From positions 1 to 35,450 of the forward strand of contig JAQTTV010000035.1 of NCBI GenBank assembly GCA_028710565.1: a DNA stretch of 35,450 nucleotides, read 5' to 3'. This DNA comes from Gallionella sp. Its GTDB lineage: Bacteria > Pseudomonadota > Gammaproteobacteria > Burkholderiales > Gallionellaceae. Below the pieces are notes generated by a model. It saw only the letters and a list, made by a program, of their open reading frames with translations, was not told the DNA's origin and did no database searches. Shown here piece by piece: positions 1 through 9,651 of this stretch. Every line of letters begins with the position of its first letter. Within the stretch, counting starts at the first letter, position 1. A program made the position numbers and the translations under genes.

Positions 1-1
1 C

Positions 2-106
2 AAAATGTCCGCCCTCGGCGCCGCCATGCGTAAAATCGTTCACCTATGCTTTGGCGTGGTTAAAAATCAAACCCCCTATCAAGCAAATTTCCCTAAAACC
101 GCTTGA
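2..106 (+). CDS. IS110-family transposase, C-terminal fragment (cut by window edge)
   Basis: An open frame enters from the left edge and ends at TGA 104-106, giving the last 34 residues of a protein. They read K-M-S-A-L-G-A-A-M-R-K-I-V-H followed by a Phe-Gly-Val-Val-Lys-Asn stretch and an FPKTA end. The pattern 'AAMRK + hydrophobic + GV(L/V)K + P-(F/Y)' is typical of the extreme C-terminus of IS110/IS116/IS902 transposases, which use a DEDD RuvC-like domain followed by a serine-containing domain. The catalytic residues lie outside the window, so activity cannot be judged. It is the only clearly plus-strand gene here. About 30 nt separate the stop from a hairpin repeat at 136, which fits the short right end of many IS110 elements. 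Family assignment rests on a short stretch recognised by pattern. Confidence 0.7.
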   Translation, partial: KMSALGAAMRKIVHLCFGVVKNQTPYQANFPKTA

Positions 107-135
107 CGGGAGAGACGGTATCTACGCGATGTGTC

Positions 136-183
136 GTAGGGGCGGATTGCATCCACCCTTGGGCGCGTGCAACGCGCCCCTAC
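136..183. repeat. Hairpin repeat with GTAGGGGCG / CGCCCCTAC arms
   Basis: Perfect 9-bp inverted arms (136-144 and 175-183) flank a 30-nt loop that itself has partial complementarity (GGATTGCAT against GCGTGCAAC-like sequence). The arms resemble the dispersed 'GTAGGGGCG' palindromic repeats of many proteobacterial and cyanobacterial genomes. It lies between the IS110 tail and the stop codon of the kinase gene, only 11 nt beyond that stop, so it would fold at the 3' end of the kinase mRNA. No T-tract follows, so it is not an obvious intrinsic terminator. Confidence 0.6.
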
Positions 184-194
184 CATGCTCTTCC

Positions 195-3100
195 CTACTC
201 TGTTGGGTAGGAAATGCCTGCTTGCGTGCTGGCTTTTTGCAATACTGCCCACGCGGTATCAAACTCAAAATCATTCAACGCGGTTTCTATTTCTCCCACT
301 GCGTCAGGGAAGGCACTTTGCAACATCGCACGATGCTCCGTGAACAACTCGGCGGCTTCGGGATCATTATCCTGCATTAAATCATGTAGTTTGCTGCAAA
401 TTACCTGTAACTGCGCCCTATCCAAGACCATTTCTTGCAGGGCAATTGTCTCAGCGGGTAATGCAGCAATCAGTGAAGTGAGCAGATTTTGCAATAAGCC
501 TGACGTTTCATGAAGGGCTTCATCCAGCAAAGGGCGCGCTTGTTTTTCACGCAAACGGGTTTCCAATACCGCCGCCGACTGTTGCAAGGGCGTTGCCCCG
601 ATATTGCCTGCCACGCCTTTTAAGGTATGGGCGATGCGTTCTGCGGTATTCAAATCGCCTTGACCTAAAGCAGCTTGTATCGTCGTCGTGAAGTCTGACT
701 CCGTTGCGATAAATTTTCGCAACATCGACACATATTGATCGGTTCGTCCCAGCACGCGGCGCAATCCCAAAGCGGTATTTAATCCTGAGATGTGACTCGG
801 TAAATCAGCGGTGGTCAGTGATGCGACCTCTAGTTTAGCGGCAAATAAAGGATTGCCGCTCTCACGCGCAGGAATCCACTTTAACAACATCTGCCACAAC
901 TCATCGGGCTCTATCGGCTTGGACAAATAATCATTCATCCCCGCCTCCGCGCAACGATCTTTATCAGGCTGCATGACATTAGCCGTCATGGCGATAATCG
1001 GCAAAGTATCAAATTGAGGCAGTTCGCGAATATGACGTGTCGCTTCCACGCCATCCATCACAGGCATCTGCATATCCATCAGCACCACATCAAAATGTTG
1101 CTCATGCAGTTTTTCTATCGCTATCGCCCCATTTTCTGCCACAACGACGTTCAGCCCCGCATACGTCAACAGCTCGCCTGCCACTTGCTGGTTTAATTCG
1201 TTATCTTCGACCAATAACACCCACGCGCCTTGCACCTTGGACATATCGACCTCCTCTGAATTTTCTGTCACCCTATTTTCTTTATGTGTGCTTTCGCTAC
1301 CCAATGCCCGCACCACGGTGTCATACAACAACAGCGCGTGTACAGGTTTAATCAAGGTGTCGTGTATACCCGCTTGCTCAGCTTCATTCAGCACTTCTTC
1401 TCGCCCGTATGCGGTGACCATGACGAGATAGGGCGTATGTTGCAAGCCCAAGGCACGAATGGCGCGTGCAGTTTCCACTCCATTCATATCGGGCATTTTC
1501 CAATCCAGAAACACCATTTCAAAGGGTTCCCCTGCGACTTCTGCATTTTGTACTGCCGCGACAGCGGCGTGACCCGATTCCGCTACGCTGACGGCTAATC
1601 GCATTTCAGCTAATGTTTCAGTCAGTGCGATACGTGCATTTTCGTTGTCATCGACCACTAACATGCGTCGTCCCTGCAATTCAGGTGGTAGCTGCGCATA
1701 GCTCGCCATTTCGATACCTTTACCAAAATGGGCGGTAAACCAGAAAGTCGTGCCTTTGCCTAATTCACTTTCCACGCCGACCTCGCCGCCCATCAGTCCC
1801 GCCAAGTTTTTACTGATCGCTAAGCCCAGCCCCGTGCCACCATATTGCCGTGTGGTGGAGGTGTCCGCTTGTTGGAAGCTTTGGAATAGTCGCGTCATTT
1901 GTTCGGGCGTCATGCCTATGCCCGTATCGCGTACGGCAAAACGCAGCAGCACATCGCCTTCTTGATCGCTATCCAATTTCCTAACCGAGATATTGATTTC
2001 GCCATGTTCGGTAAATTTCACCGCATTATTGGCGTAGTTAATCAAGATTTGCCCCAAACGTAAAGGATCTCCCACCAAATACAGCGGCACGTCTTTATCC
2101 ACATCAAACACCAAAGCCAACGCTTTTGACTTGGTTTTTTCAGCCATTAAGCTTTCGACCGTGTTCAAGACTTTTTCCAGCTCCAAGGGAATATGTTCTA
2201 TCGCCAACTTCCCTGCTTCGATTTTGGAAAAATCTAGGATGTCATTGATAATGCCGAGTAAGTGCTGTCCAGATTGTTGAATTTTATGCAAATAATCTAA
2301 TTGGCGTGGCGTGAGATCGGTTTTTAAGGCTAAGTGGGATAGCCCCACTATCGCATTCATTGGCGTGCGAATTTCATGCGACATATTCGCTAAAAAGTCC
2401 GATTTCATCTGCGTGGCTTCTTCGGCGAGATGCCGTGCGCGCTGCATTTCTTCTGTCACCAGCTTACGCTCGGTAATGTCTTCTAAAAAACCGTTGTAAT
2501 GTATCGAGCCATCTGCCATCCGCAGTGCGTGCGCGACGCTCTGAATCCAACGCGTTTTGCCATTGAGCTGCACACGGAATTCGGCATTCCATCCTTCACC
2601 CTTGTGCATGCTCATATCTAGGAGTGCCTCATACTTTTGCAGATCGGCTTCAACGGCGTGTTCAAATAACCGTTTGCGTTGCCCCATCACCTCATCGAGA
2701 TTGACCCCTAAAATATCTTTAACTCGACGACTAATAAACTGATGCCTGCGCAGACCGTTGTGATCCAGCATGATTTGATAGACCGCCACGGGTGCGTTGT
2801 CAGTGAGTTCGCGCAAACGGGATTGCGCGCCTTCTAAAGCACGCATATTTTCCTGTTTCAAGACCGTATTACGCGCGATGCTGTAGAACCAGAATAGTGC
2901 TAATCCGACCAACAAACCTGCTAATCCGCCGAGGCTCCACACCCGCCAGTATTGCCACCAAGGTTGACGTTGATCGAGCAACACCAGTGTCCATTCGCCT
3001 TGGGGATCATTCCATGCCAAAGGAATATGACGAATGACATAGCGCGTCTCGTTGATACGGGTTTCAGTGCTATTGGCGACAAAGGGCAAGGACGCGCTAT

Positions 3101-3854
3101 TCGCTTGAATAAAACGATGACCAAATTGACGGGCTTCCTGAATGCGGGCGATGCGCTCAGGCGTTACCTTGCCCGTTAAGCTAAACAACCAATCGGGACG
3201 GTTGCTGGCAAATACCACGCCTTGAGGCGACACGATAATGGCAGGACCACTTTCCCAATTTTTAAGTAAGGCATCCATTTTTCCTGCACCCACTTTGACC
3301 GCCACCACGCCGATAGGTGCAGCGTGCAAGTCGGCTTCCGCCAGTACAGGTGCGGCGAGATACACGCCACGTTCATTGCTTTGCTTGCCCACCGCAGGAT
3401 AGACGCTCGCGATGCCATTGAGTGCGAGTTGCACATAGGGGCGCATCTCGATGCTTTTGCCGACTTCTTGATAATCCACCTGATGACTGCGTGCCACAAT
3501 CACGCCAGATTGACTGACCAGATACGCGCTATTGGTTTCATACTGCTGCCGTATGGTGTCCAACACCGACATCACCTGAGGCGCATCGCTCGGTAAGTTT
3601 CCCAACACCATCTGCTTGGCACTTTGATTTTCCAAGCCCAACAGCATAATCGCGCCCATCACCCGACTATCTGAGGTTTCACTTTTCAAAGTCGCACTAT
3701 AGATACTCAACGCCTTCGCGAGCGGCAACTCACGTCCCTCATCCAGCTCGTACTTCACGAGTTTACCCACCAGTACCATCGCTGCTAAAACCAGCAACAA
3801 GCTCACGCTCAAAAACAGCTTGCTATGTCGATAAATCCAGTTGAAAAAACGCAT
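195..3854 (-). CDS. BarA-type hybrid sensor histidine kinase (Cache-PAS-HisKA-HATPase-REC-REC-Hpt)
   Basis: This 1219-residue inner-membrane phosphorelay kinase has a first membrane segment at about residues 12-32 and a periplasmic Cache-like sensor up to about 305. A second segment follows at about 308-330 and a PAS domain at about 345-465. The HisKA H-box ([11 protein letters not shown]) has the phospho-accepting His493. The HATPase part shows NNAVKFT, DTGIGM and GGTGLGLAI. Two receivers carry phosphorylatable Asp784 ([11 protein letters not shown]) and Asp927 ([11 protein letters not shown]). An Hpt domain has His1076 ([11 protein letters not shown]), and about 90 residues follow it. The complete His-Asp-Asp-His chain suggests phosphate passes to a response regulator encoded elsewhere, since none is adjacent. 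The start is supported by AGGA 8 nt upstream. The Cache sensor suggests a small extracellular ligand, but which one cannot be read from the sequence. Confidence 0.9.
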   Translation of the reverse strand: MRFFNWIYRHSKLFLSVSLLLVLAAMVLVGKLVKYELDEGRELPLAKALSIYSATLKSETSDSRVMGAIMLLGLENQSAKQMVLGNLPSDAPQVMSVLDTIRQQYETNSAYLVSQSGVIVARSHQVDYQEVGKSIEMRPYVQLALNGIASVYPAVGKQSNERGVYLAAPVLAEADLHAAPIGVVAVKVGAGKMDALLKNWESGPAIIVSPQGVVFASNRPDWLFSLTGKVTPERIARIQEARQFGHRFIQANSASLPFVANSTETRINETRYVIRHIPLAWNDPQGEWTLVLLDQRQPWWQYWRVWSLGGLAGLLVGLALFWFYSIARNTVLKQENMRALEGAQSRLRELTDNAPVAVYQIMLDHNGLRRHQFISRRVKDILGVNLDEVMGQRKRLFEHAVEADLQKYEALLDMSMHKGEGWNAEFRVQLNGKTRWIQSVAHALRMADGSIHYNGFLEDITERKLVTEEMQRARHLAEEATQMKSDFLANMSHEIRTPMNAIVGLSHLALKTDLTPRQLDYLHKIQQSGQHLLGIINDILDFSKIEAGKLAIEHIPLELEKVLNTVESLMAEKTKSKALALVFDVDKDVPLYLVGDPLRLGQILINYANNAVKFTEHGEINISVRKLDSDQEGDVLLRFAVRDTGIGMTPEQMTRLFQSFQQADTSTTRQYGGTGLGLAISKNLAGLMGGEVGVESELGKGTTFWFTAHFGKGIEMASYAQLPPELQGRRMLVVDDNENARIALTETLAEMRLAVSVAESGHAAVAAVQNAEVAGEPFEMVFLDWKMPDMNGVETARAIRALGLQHTPYLVMVTAYGREEVLNEAEQAGIHDTLIKPVHALLLYDTVVRALGSESTHKENRVTENSEEVDMSKVQGAWVLLVEDNELNQQVAGELLTYAGLNVVVAENGAIAIEKLHEQHFDVVLMDMQMPVMDGVEATRHIRELPQFDTLPIIAMTANVMQPDKDRCAEAGMNDYLSKPIEPDELWQMLLKWIPARESGNPLFAAKLEVASLTTADLPSHISGLNTALGLRRVLGRTDQYVSMLRKFIATESDFTTTIQAALGQGDLNTAERIAHTLKGVAGNIGATPLQQSAAVLETRLREKQARPLLDEALHETSGLLQNLLTSLIAALPAETIALQEMVLDRAQLQVICSKLHDLMQDNDPEAAELFTEHRAMLQSAFPDAVGEIETALNDFEFDTAWAVLQKASTQAGISYPTE

Positions 3855-3913
3855 CTTGAAGTCCTGTTGAGGAGGGAGGAGATAAAACGTGTAGGCGGTT
3901 TAAATCAAGTATT

Positions 3914-4060
3914 GGGTCGTTAGTCGCTAGCTGTTAGTCGTTAGTTGGTCAAATAGAAACACAAGCATACTCACATGAATATATTGCAAATAATCGAGTA
4001 TGCGCTGCGCTTATTTTGCTACTACTAACTAAAAGCTAACGACCAACAGATTAATGACTT
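3914..4060. repeat. GTCGTTAGTCGCTAG-family inverted repeat, long copy
   Basis: The left arm region (3914-3950) contains two tandem GTTAGTCG-type units. The right arm region (4024-4060) contains their imperfect complement (GCTAACGACCAAC). The block at 3916-3935 matches 33227-33246 at 19 of 20 positions in the same orientation, and both copies end in a related 'CGACCAA..TTAATGACTTA / CTAACGACTTA' arm. The roughly 70 bp between the arms are AT-rich and show no gene. It fills most of the space between the kinase start and the alaS stop and looks like a small non-autonomous dispersed element. Confidence 0.65.
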
Positions 4061-4099
4061 ATCCACGATAATTTACAATCAGGTCTTTCTGCAAAATCA

Positions 4100-4120
4100 G
4101 GGCGCACAGCCAGTGCGCCC
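4100..4120 (-). terminator. Candidate terminator hairpin after alaS
   Basis: GGGCGCAC and GTGCGCCC form a perfect 8-bp stem with a 5-nt loop, starting 9 nt beyond the alaS stop. On the minus strand it is followed by TGATTTTGC, a weak T-tract. The stem is strong but the tail is imperfect, so it could instead protect the 3' end of the message. Confidence 0.55.
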
Positions 4121-4128
4121 CGACAATA

Positions 4129-6816
4129 CTACGCCAATCTTGCTTGCACCCACGCCGTCACACCCGCCAATGCCGCCGTCAGATGTTCAGGCTGCGTGCC
4201 GCCCGCCATCGCCATATCGGGTTTGCCGCCGCCTTTGCCGCCGACTTGTAGTGCTACGCTATTGACCAAATCGCCCGCTTTCACGGTTTTGGTTAAATCG
4301 GCGGATACACCCGCGATTAAATTCACTTTGCCATCATTGACCGCCGCCAACACCACGGCAAAGCGTGGCAGTTTGTCTTTCAGCTTGTTCAAGGTTTCCC
4401 GCAATGCCAACGCGTCCGCGCCTTCCAATTCCACCGCCAACACTTTCACGCCGTTGATGTCAGTCGCTTGCGCCAACAAGCTGTCGCCTTGTGCCGCTGC
4501 CAGTTTGGATTTCAAGCGCGCCAATTCTTTTTCCAGTGCCTTCATATTGTCCAGCACCAGCTCCACGCGGTTAGCGACATTGCCCAACGGGGATTTCACC
4601 GCATCGGCAATTTGTTGCAATTGCATCCCTTGTGCTGCCAACACTGCCAATGCGCCTTCGCCCGTCACCGCTTCAATCCGACGCACGCCTGATGCGATGC
4701 CCGTTTCTGCCATAATTTTAAACACGCCGATGTCGCCCGTGCGCCCAACGTGGGTGCCGCCGCACAATTCCCGCGACGAACCGATGTCCAACACGCGCAC
4801 TTCGTCGCCGTATTTTTCCCCGAACAACATCATCGCCCCCGTTTGTTGCGCGTCGGCAATGCTCATCACCCGCCCTTGGCACGCGCTGTTCGCCAAAATT
4901 TCGGCGTTCACAATGGCTTCAACTTGACGAATTTCCGCGTCTGTCACAGGTTGATTGTGCACAAAGTCAAAGCGGGTTTTATCCGCATCGACTTGCGAGC
5001 CTTTTTGTTGTACATGGCTGCCCAGCACTTCGCGCAAGGCTTTGTGCATCAAATGCGTCGCCGAGTGGTTGCGCATAATGCGTTGCCGCGCTGCCACATC
5101 CACCCGCGCTTGCACGCCATTGCCCACGGTCAATTTGCCCGTCGTCACAACACCGTGATGCCCAAACACCGTCGCTTGAATTTTTTGCGTATCTTCCACG
5201 GTGAAAATGCCATGCACGCTGCGCAACTCGCCGCAATCGCCCACTTGCCCGCCCGATTCCGCGTAAAACGGTGTGTCATCCAACACCACCACGCCCAAGT
5301 CGCCCTCGTTCAATTCATTCACGGGCGTGCCGTCTTTGTACAACGCCAAGATATTGCCTTGATGCGCCAATACCTCATAACCGTGGAAAGTCGTGGTCGG
5401 TCCCGCGTAGTCCAAATTCACCGTCATTTTGAACTTGCCCGCCGCACGCGCCATTTGTTTTTGGTTTGCCATCGCCGCATCGAAAGCCGCGACATCTACA
5501 CTCACACCGTGTTCGCGGCAAATATCAGCGGTTAAATCTAGCGGGAAGCCAAAGGTGTCGTGCAATTTGAAAGCCGTTTCGCCATTGAAAACGGCACCCT
5601 CACCCTGCCCTCTCCCAGCGGGAGAGGGTTCTGCTTCTCTCGCCCCTTGGGAGAGGGACTGAGGGTGAGGGAGCGCGGCAAGTTCTGCTTCCAAAATCGC
5701 CATGCCATGCTCAATGGTGGTGAAGAAACGTTCTTCTTCCAACTTCAACATATCCATCACGCGAGCTTGTGCGGCGGCGAGTTCGGGATAGGCTGCGCCC
5801 ATTTCGCCCACCAAATCAGGCACGATTTTGTAGAAGAACGCGCCGCGTGCGCCGAGTTTGTAGCCATGACGAATCGCCCGACGAATAATGCGGCGCAGCA
5901 CATAGCCGCGTCCTTCGTTGCCTGGAATCACGCCGTCTGCAATCAGGAATGAGCAAGCACGAATATGATCCGCCAACACTTTCAACGACGGCGAATCCAA
6001 GTCTGCGCAACGGGTTTCGCGGGCGGCAGCTTGAATCAGCGTTTGGAATAAATCAATTTCGTAGTTGGCGTGCACGCCTTGCAACACGGCGGAAATCCGC
6101 TCCAAGCCCATGCCCGTATCCACCGACGGTTTCGGCAACGGGTGCATCACGCCCGCTTCGTCGCGGTTGAACTGCATAAACACGTTGTTCCAAATTTCGA
6201 TATAACGGTCACCGTCTTCGTCTGCCGAGCCTGGCAAACCGCCCCAAATATGCGCGCCGTGGTCGTAGAAAATTTCCGTGCAAGGGCCGCAAGGACCCGT
6301 ATCGCCCATCATCCAAAAGTTATCCGACGCATAGCGTGCGCCTTTGTTATCGCCAATGCGAATCACCCGATCCGCTGGCACGCCGACTTCTTTGGTCCAA
6401 ATATCGTAGGCTTCGTCATCTTCCGCATAGACGGTGACGTACAGTTTTTCCGCAGGCAATTTAAACACCACGGTCAACAATTCCCACGCGTAGCGAATCG
6501 CATCGTGTTTGAAATAATCGCCAAAGCTGAAATTGCCCAACATTTCAAAGAAAGTGTGATGACGCGCCGTGTAGCCGACATTTTCCAGATCATTGTGTTT
6601 GCCGCCCGCCCGCACGCATTTCTGCGACGACGTAGCGCGGCTGTAAGGGCGTTTATCAAACCCCAAAAACACATCTTTAAACTGGTTCATCCCCGCGTTG
6701 GTAAACAACAAGGTCGGGTCGTCGTGCGGCACGAGCGAACTAGAAGCAACAATTTGATGCCCCTTAGAGGCAAAAAAGTCTAAAAACTGCTGGCGAATTT
6801 CACTGCTTTTCATCAT
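4129..6816 (-). CDS. alaS: Alanine--tRNA ligase
   Basis: This cytosolic class II synthetase charges tRNA-Ala with alanine and edits mischarged Ser/Gly. The 895 residues compare with about 875 usually. The N-terminus ([15 protein letters not shown]) and [10 protein letters not shown] mark the catalytic core. The editing domain carries the zinc-type ligands His584 and His588 (HSATH) with Cys685 and His689 (CGGTH). The C-terminal domain ends in the glycine-rich KGGGKPD region. An in-frame repeat adds about 25 residues (383-407) just before [12 protein letters not shown], which accounts for the extra length. Two ATG codons lie in tandem; GGA is 7 nt from the second (6813) and 4 nt from the first, so the true start may be one codon later. 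The gene stands alone, with its own promoter candidate and 3' hairpin. Confidence 0.97.
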   Translation of the reverse strand: MMKSSEIRQQFLDFFASKGHQIVASSSLVPHDDPTLLFTNAGMNQFKDVFLGFDKRPYSRATSSQKCVRAGGKHNDLENVGYTARHHTFFEMLGNFSFGDYFKHDAIRYAWELLTVVFKLPAEKLYVTVYAEDDEAYDIWTKEVGVPADRVIRIGDNKGARYASDNFWMMGDTGPCGPCTEIFYDHGAHIWGGLPGSADEDGDRYIEIWNNVFMQFNRDEAGVMHPLPKPSVDTGMGLERISAVLQGVHANYEIDLFQTLIQAAARETRCADLDSPSLKVLADHIRACSFLIADGVIPGNEGRGYVLRRIIRRAIRHGYKLGARGAFFYKIVPDLVGEMGAAYPELAAAQARVMDMLKLEEERFFTTIEHGMAILEAELAALPHPQSLSQGAREAEPSPAGRGQGEGAVFNGETAFKLHDTFGFPLDLTADICREHGVSVDVAAFDAAMANQKQMARAAGKFKMTVNLDYAGPTTTFHGYEVLAHQGNILALYKDGTPVNELNEGDLGVVVLDDTPFYAESGGQVGDCGELRSVHGIFTVEDTQKIQATVFGHHGVVTTGKLTVGNGVQARVDVAARQRIMRNHSATHLMHKALREVLGSHVQQKGSQVDADKTRFDFVHNQPVTDAEIRQVEAIVNAEILANSACQGRVMSIADAQQTGAMMLFGEKYGDEVRVLDIGSSRELCGGTHVGRTGDIGVFKIMAETGIASGVRRIEAVTGEGALAVLAAQGMQLQQIADAVKSPLGNVANRVELVLDNMKALEKELARLKSKLAAAQGDSLLAQATDINGVKVLAVELEGADALALRETLNKLKDKLPRFAVVLAAVNDGKVNLIAGVSADLTKTVKAGDLVNSVALQVGGKGGGKPDMAMAGGTQPEHLTAALAGVTAWVQARLA
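5597..5671. repeat. CCCTC/GAGGG palindromic repeat inside alaS (copy A)
   Basis: A 75-bp element, exactly 25 codons, is bounded by CCCTCACCCT (5597-5606) and AGGGTGAGGG (5662-5671). An inner hairpin has CCCTCTCCC / GGGAGAGGG arms (5608-5628), and a further GGGAGAGGG follows. On the alaS strand it reads as a low-complexity Pro/Ser/Gly/Arg/Glu peptide. It relates to the copies at 11170, 12140, 13901 and 16830. Confidence 0.85.
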
Positions 6817-6874
6817 CTATTCCAAAAAAAATATCTCAAATTCAATCAGGCAGCCCGCCCGAAACATGGCGCGC

Positions 6875-6883
6875 ATCATACCA
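6875..6883 (-). promoter_or_regulatory. Extended -10 promoter candidate for alaS
   Basis: On the minus strand TGG-TATGAT forms an extended -10 (TG-N-TATGAT, five of six consensus bases) about 59 nt before the alaS start. No good -35 is seen at 17 nt, which is tolerable for an extended -10 element. The DNA just downstream is GC-rich, then A/T-rich close to the start. Confidence 0.45.
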
Positions 6884-7022
6884 TTAACAGGAAAGGAGAA
6901 GCATGCAGGGAAAAAGTGGTTGAGGGTGAAAATGCGAATGCTAATGTGAAAATGTGCGGTTGCGTGACGGCTTGTTTCACGTTTCAGTTTTCACGCAGGG
7001 GATAGGTTTGGCAGAGGCACAT

Positions 7023-7053
7023 AGCCCGACAATGAGCGCGTGGTCGGGCTTTT
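7023..7053 (+). terminator. Hairpin with T-tract between alaS and the V4R-like gene
   Basis: AGCCCGAC and GTCGGGCT (7023-7030, 7043-7050) form a perfect 8-bp stem with a 12-nt loop. The T-tract follows on the plus strand, although both flanking genes run on the minus strand. On the minus strand the stem begins 12 nt beyond the V4R-like stop and is preceded by AAAA, so it could still act as a 3' end structure there. Confidence 0.4.
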
Positions 7054-7061
7054 AAATCAGG

Positions 7062-7613
7062 CTAGATCCAATAGATGACATAAAAGCTCGAATCTGCACC
7101 GTCTAGGCGTGATGGCTTACTTTTGTCGAGTTGAACATCAATAAAACCCGCATCTTGGGGCTTAAATTTACGCGCCAATGCCGTCGCTAAGCCGCGTTCA
7201 AAATGACAGGGATAGGGCGTTTTAACTTCTACCACGGCTTTTTTAGCTTGGTTATCAAAAGAGAGTAGCTTGATGTATCCAAGATAAGCATTGTGGTGAT
7301 GTGAGCGATATAGCGCATCCCAAGCAGCTAATGCTGATTGCAAGGTTGTTTCAGGCGAAGACGGGGCTCCCTCACCTATCGCGACACCCACATTAAACAG
7401 CGTATTGGCACCATAGCGAGTTGAAACCTCTTTGAGCACATCCAAATAATTCTGCAAGTTAAACCATTTGATTGGTGCAATATCAACGATATTTTTTTCC
7501 TTCAACAATCGTTCCACATCGGCACGAAAATACTCAGGGAAACAATTTAAACAGGTTAGGATCGCGTGCCCCGCGACTTCTGCATCTTTTTCAAAAGCGA
7601 TAAATTGAGCCAT
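7062..7613 (-). CDS. V4R-like small-molecule-binding domain protein, function unknown
   Basis: A 183-residue soluble protein with no signal peptide or membrane segment. I do not recognise a named gene. The C-terminal part (TPYPCHFERGLATALARKF, then a Ser/Lys-rich segment and GADSSFYVIYW) follows the layout of V4R / XylR-N-like domains, where an N-P-Y-P-C-D-F-D-R-G stretch is followed by C-R-K-x-G-x-x-S-C-x-Y. Here the two late cysteines of that layout appear as serine (SKPSRLDGADSS), leaving only the Cys of YPCHF. Such domains bind hydrophobic ligands, metals or cofactors, but a domain this degenerate could simply be structural. The gene is transcribed alone, 265 nt after trpD. The domain assignment is from remembered family patterns; the reading frame itself is secure. 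Confidence 0.6.
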   Translation of the reverse strand: MAQFIAFEKDAEVAGHAILTCLNCFPEYFRADVERLLKEKNIVDIAPIKWFNLQNYLDVLKEVSTRYGANTLFNVGVAIGEGAPSSPETTLQSALAAWDALYRSHHHNAYLGYIKLLSFDNQAKKAVVEVKTPYPCHFERGLATALARKFKPQDAGFIDVQLDKSKPSRLDGADSSFYVIYWI

Positions 7614-7878
7614 GATTGAAGTGTAAAGATTAAATTAAGTGAATATACGGAATATTCTCAAAAACGGGGGAGCATTGTACTGCATTTACCCGAGGTTTAA
7701 CGTTCAATTGCGCGCGTGTAGCTTGGGCTGCCGCACGAAATCCACCATTACTGCGTGGACAAACCCAATCCCCCACCCCATTGCCCATCAGCAAGATGCC
7801 AACATCACCCTATCAAGTGCTGTGACATTGCAGCACCCTTTCGTATGCAGATTGGATTTTATCCTGAGAGAAAATAGA

Positions 7879-8904
7879 TTAAGTATTGATTTTATTGCTT
7901 ATTGTTATCAACTGTTTTAGCTTGGCTTTTGCCGCGCCGCTGGCAAGGGTTGCCGCCGCTTTGGCAATCCCTGCCGCCAAGTTGTCACTGAGTCCCGCCA
8001 AATAAATCGCCGCGCCTGCATTCAATAACACGATGTCTCGCGCCGCGCCTGCTTGGTTGTTCAACACGCTTAACAGCATATCGCGTGAAGCGGTGATGCT
8101 GTCTGCATGTAGATCTTGCAATGAGGCGGTGTTAAGACCGAATTGACTAGGGTGCAAGGTATATTCTTTCACTTCGCCGTCTTTCAATTCCGCGACCAAA
8201 GTGTTGCCTGTCAGGGTGATTTCGTCCAAGCCGTCTTCGCCATGCACGATTAAGGCGCGGCGGCTGCCTAAGCGTTGCAATACGCGGGCTTGGATGCCGA
8301 CTAAATCAGCGTGAAACACGCCCATCAATTGTTGTTTCGCACCAGCGGGATTAGTCAACGGGCCTAAGATGTTGAACAAAGTACGCACGCCCAATTCGCG
8401 GCGCACGGGCGCGGCGTGTTTCATCGCGCTGTGGTAATTCGGCGCGAACATAAAGCCAAAACCGACCTCGTTAATGCACTGCACGGTTTGCTCAGGCGTG
8501 AGGTTGATATTCACCCCCAAGGCTTCCAACACATCCGCGCTACCCGATTGCGACGACACCGACCGCCCGCCGTGTTTGGCGATTTTCGCCCCCGCTGCCG
8601 CCGCAACAAACGCCGCTGCCGTGGAAATGTTAAAGGTATGCGCGCCATCGCCGCCCGTGCCGCAGGTATCCACCAACCGCCCGTCGTCTGCCAAATCCAC
8701 TTTGGTGGAAAGTTCGCGCATCACCGTTGCAGCGGCAGCGATTTCACCGATGGTTTCTTTTTTGATGCGCAAGCCCGTGATAATCGCCGCGATCATCACA
8801 GGCGACACGGTGCCGCTCATCATCTGCCGCATCAGCGACACCATTTCGTCATGGAAAATTTCGCGGTGCTCGATAATGCGTTTCAGTGCGTCTTGCGGTG
8901 TCAT
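7879..8904 (-). CDS. trpD: Anthranilate phosphoribosyltransferase
   Basis: Transfers the phosphoribosyl group of PRPP to anthranilate, the second step of tryptophan synthesis, in the cytosol. The 341 residues match the usual family length. The PRPP-binding glycine loop [12 protein letters not shown] (GTGGDG at 82-87) is intact. It is followed by [21 protein letters not shown] (anthranilate/PRPP binding) and the conserved [11 protein letters not shown] segment. The ATG overlaps the trpG stop by 4 nt (ATGA), implying translational coupling. The usual next gene, trpC, is absent: 265 nt of apparently non-coding DNA and the V4R-like gene follow instead. Identity is secure. Confidence 0.97.
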   Translation of the reverse strand: MTPQDALKRIIEHREIFHDEMVSLMRQMMSGTVSPVMIAAIITGLRIKKETIGEIAAAATVMRELSTKVDLADDGRLVDTCGTGGDGAHTFNISTAAAFVAAAAGAKIAKHGGRSVSSQSGSADVLEALGVNINLTPEQTVQCINEVGFGFMFAPNYHSAMKHAAPVRRELGVRTLFNILGPLTNPAGAKQQLMGVFHADLVGIQARVLQRLGSRRALIVHGEDGLDEITLTGNTLVAELKDGEVKEYTLHPSQFGLNTASLQDLHADSITASRDMLLSVLNNQAGAARDIVLLNAGAAIYLAGLSDNLAAGIAKAAATLASGAAKAKLKQLITISNKINT

Positions 8905-9470
8905 GGCTTGCCCTCCAAAAAGTTTTTCAGCATGGCGTGACCATGCTCGGTCAGGATAGATTCGGGGTGAAATTGCACGCCGTGCACGGCGAGGGTTTTA
9001 TGGCGCACACCCATAATTTCACCATCGTCCGTCCACGCGGTAATATCCAAACAATCGGGAATGGTTTCGCGCTCAATCACCAAAGAATGATAGCGCGTCG
9101 CGGTAAACGGATCAGGCAAGCCCGTAAACACGCTGTTGCTATGATGATGAATTTGCGAGGTTTTGCCGTGCATCAATTGCTTGGCGTGGATGATTTTGCC
9201 ACCAAACGCCTGCCCAATACTCTGATGCCCCAAACACACGCCCAACAACGGAACTTTACCCGCAAAGTGTTGAATCGCCGCGACGGAAACCCCCGCCTCA
9301 TTCGGGGTACAAGGGCCAGGCGACACCACAATATGCTGCGGATTCATCGCCGCCATCTGGGCAACGGTAATTTGGTCATTCCGATACACCACCACCTCCT
9401 CGCCCAACTCAGCGAAATACTGCACAAGGTTGTAAGTAAATGAATCGTAATTGTCGATCATTAGTAGCAA
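8901..9470 (-). CDS. trpG: Anthranilate synthase glutamine amidotransferase subunit
   Basis: Class I glutamine amidotransferase that supplies ammonia to TrpE for anthranilate synthesis; it may also serve PabB in folate synthesis. The 189 residues show the catalytic triad: Cys79 in [10 protein letters not shown], with His168 and Glu170 in VQFHPES. The oxyanion segment VVSPGPC is present. The start is taken as TTG at 9468-9470 rather than ATG at 9459-9461. TTG restores the conserved [11 protein letters not shown]-terminus and sits 7 nt from a GGA ribosome-binding motif, whereas the ATG would be 16 nt away. trpD overlaps the stop. trpE is not beside it: the hsdR end lies 181 nt upstream, so its partner is encoded elsewhere. 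TrpG versus PabA cannot be fully separated, but coupling to trpD favours TrpG. Confidence 0.93.
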   Translation of the reverse strand: MLLMIDNYDSFTYNLVQYFAELGEEVVVYRNDQITVAQMAAMNPQHIVVSPGPCTPNEAGVSVAAIQHFAGKVPLLGVCLGHQSIGQAFGGKIIHAKQLMHGKTSQIHHHSNSVFTGLPDPFTATRYHSLVIERETIPDCLDITAWTDDGEIMGVRHKTLAVHGVQFHPESILTEHGHAMLKNFLEGKP

Positions 9471-9509
9471 TTTATATCCATCCTATTGATTATGAATCTA
9501 AGAAAACTC

Positions 9510-9579
9510 GAATACCCTTTGGCTGGCTGTTAGAGACACCCTAAGATACCCCGTATTGTTTGCTGAGCTTCGGGTATTC
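9510..9579 (-). other. Inverted repeat in the trpG leader
   Basis: GAATACCC (9510-9517) and GGGTATTC (9572-9579) are perfect 8-bp complementary arms separated by 54 nt, in the 181-nt gap between the hsdR stop and the trpG start. On the minus strand this would fold in the 5' leader of trpGD. No run of Trp codons forming a classic leader peptide was found, so a role in control is only a possibility. Confidence 0.3.
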
Positions 9580-9651
9580 CATTCCAAAACAGCATCCCTC
9601 TTCAGCCCGTTTATTATCTCACCCTAGTCACGGTATCGGAAAGCATGAGCA

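Noticed and set aside
4196..4927. A 243-residue open frame on the plus strand opposite alaS
   Set aside because: Its codons mirror alaS on the other strand, composition is Ser/Thr/Pro-rich low quality, and no family is recognisable. alaS is certain here.
4750..5535. A 261-residue plus-strand open frame rich in His and Arg
   Set aside because: Again an antisense shadow of alaS, without a plausible start signal or known motif.
7639..7920. A 93-residue plus-strand open frame between the V4R-like gene and trpD
   Set aside because: It overlaps the trpD 3' end, has no clear ribosome-binding site or family resemblance, and its composition looks random. The 265-nt gap is treated as non-coding; it could hold a worn gene remnant, but nothing can be named.
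9471..9651. A Trp leader peptide with attenuator before trpG
   Set aside because: No short frame with tandem Trp codons and no terminator-antiterminator pair was found; only a distant 8-bp inverted repeat is present.
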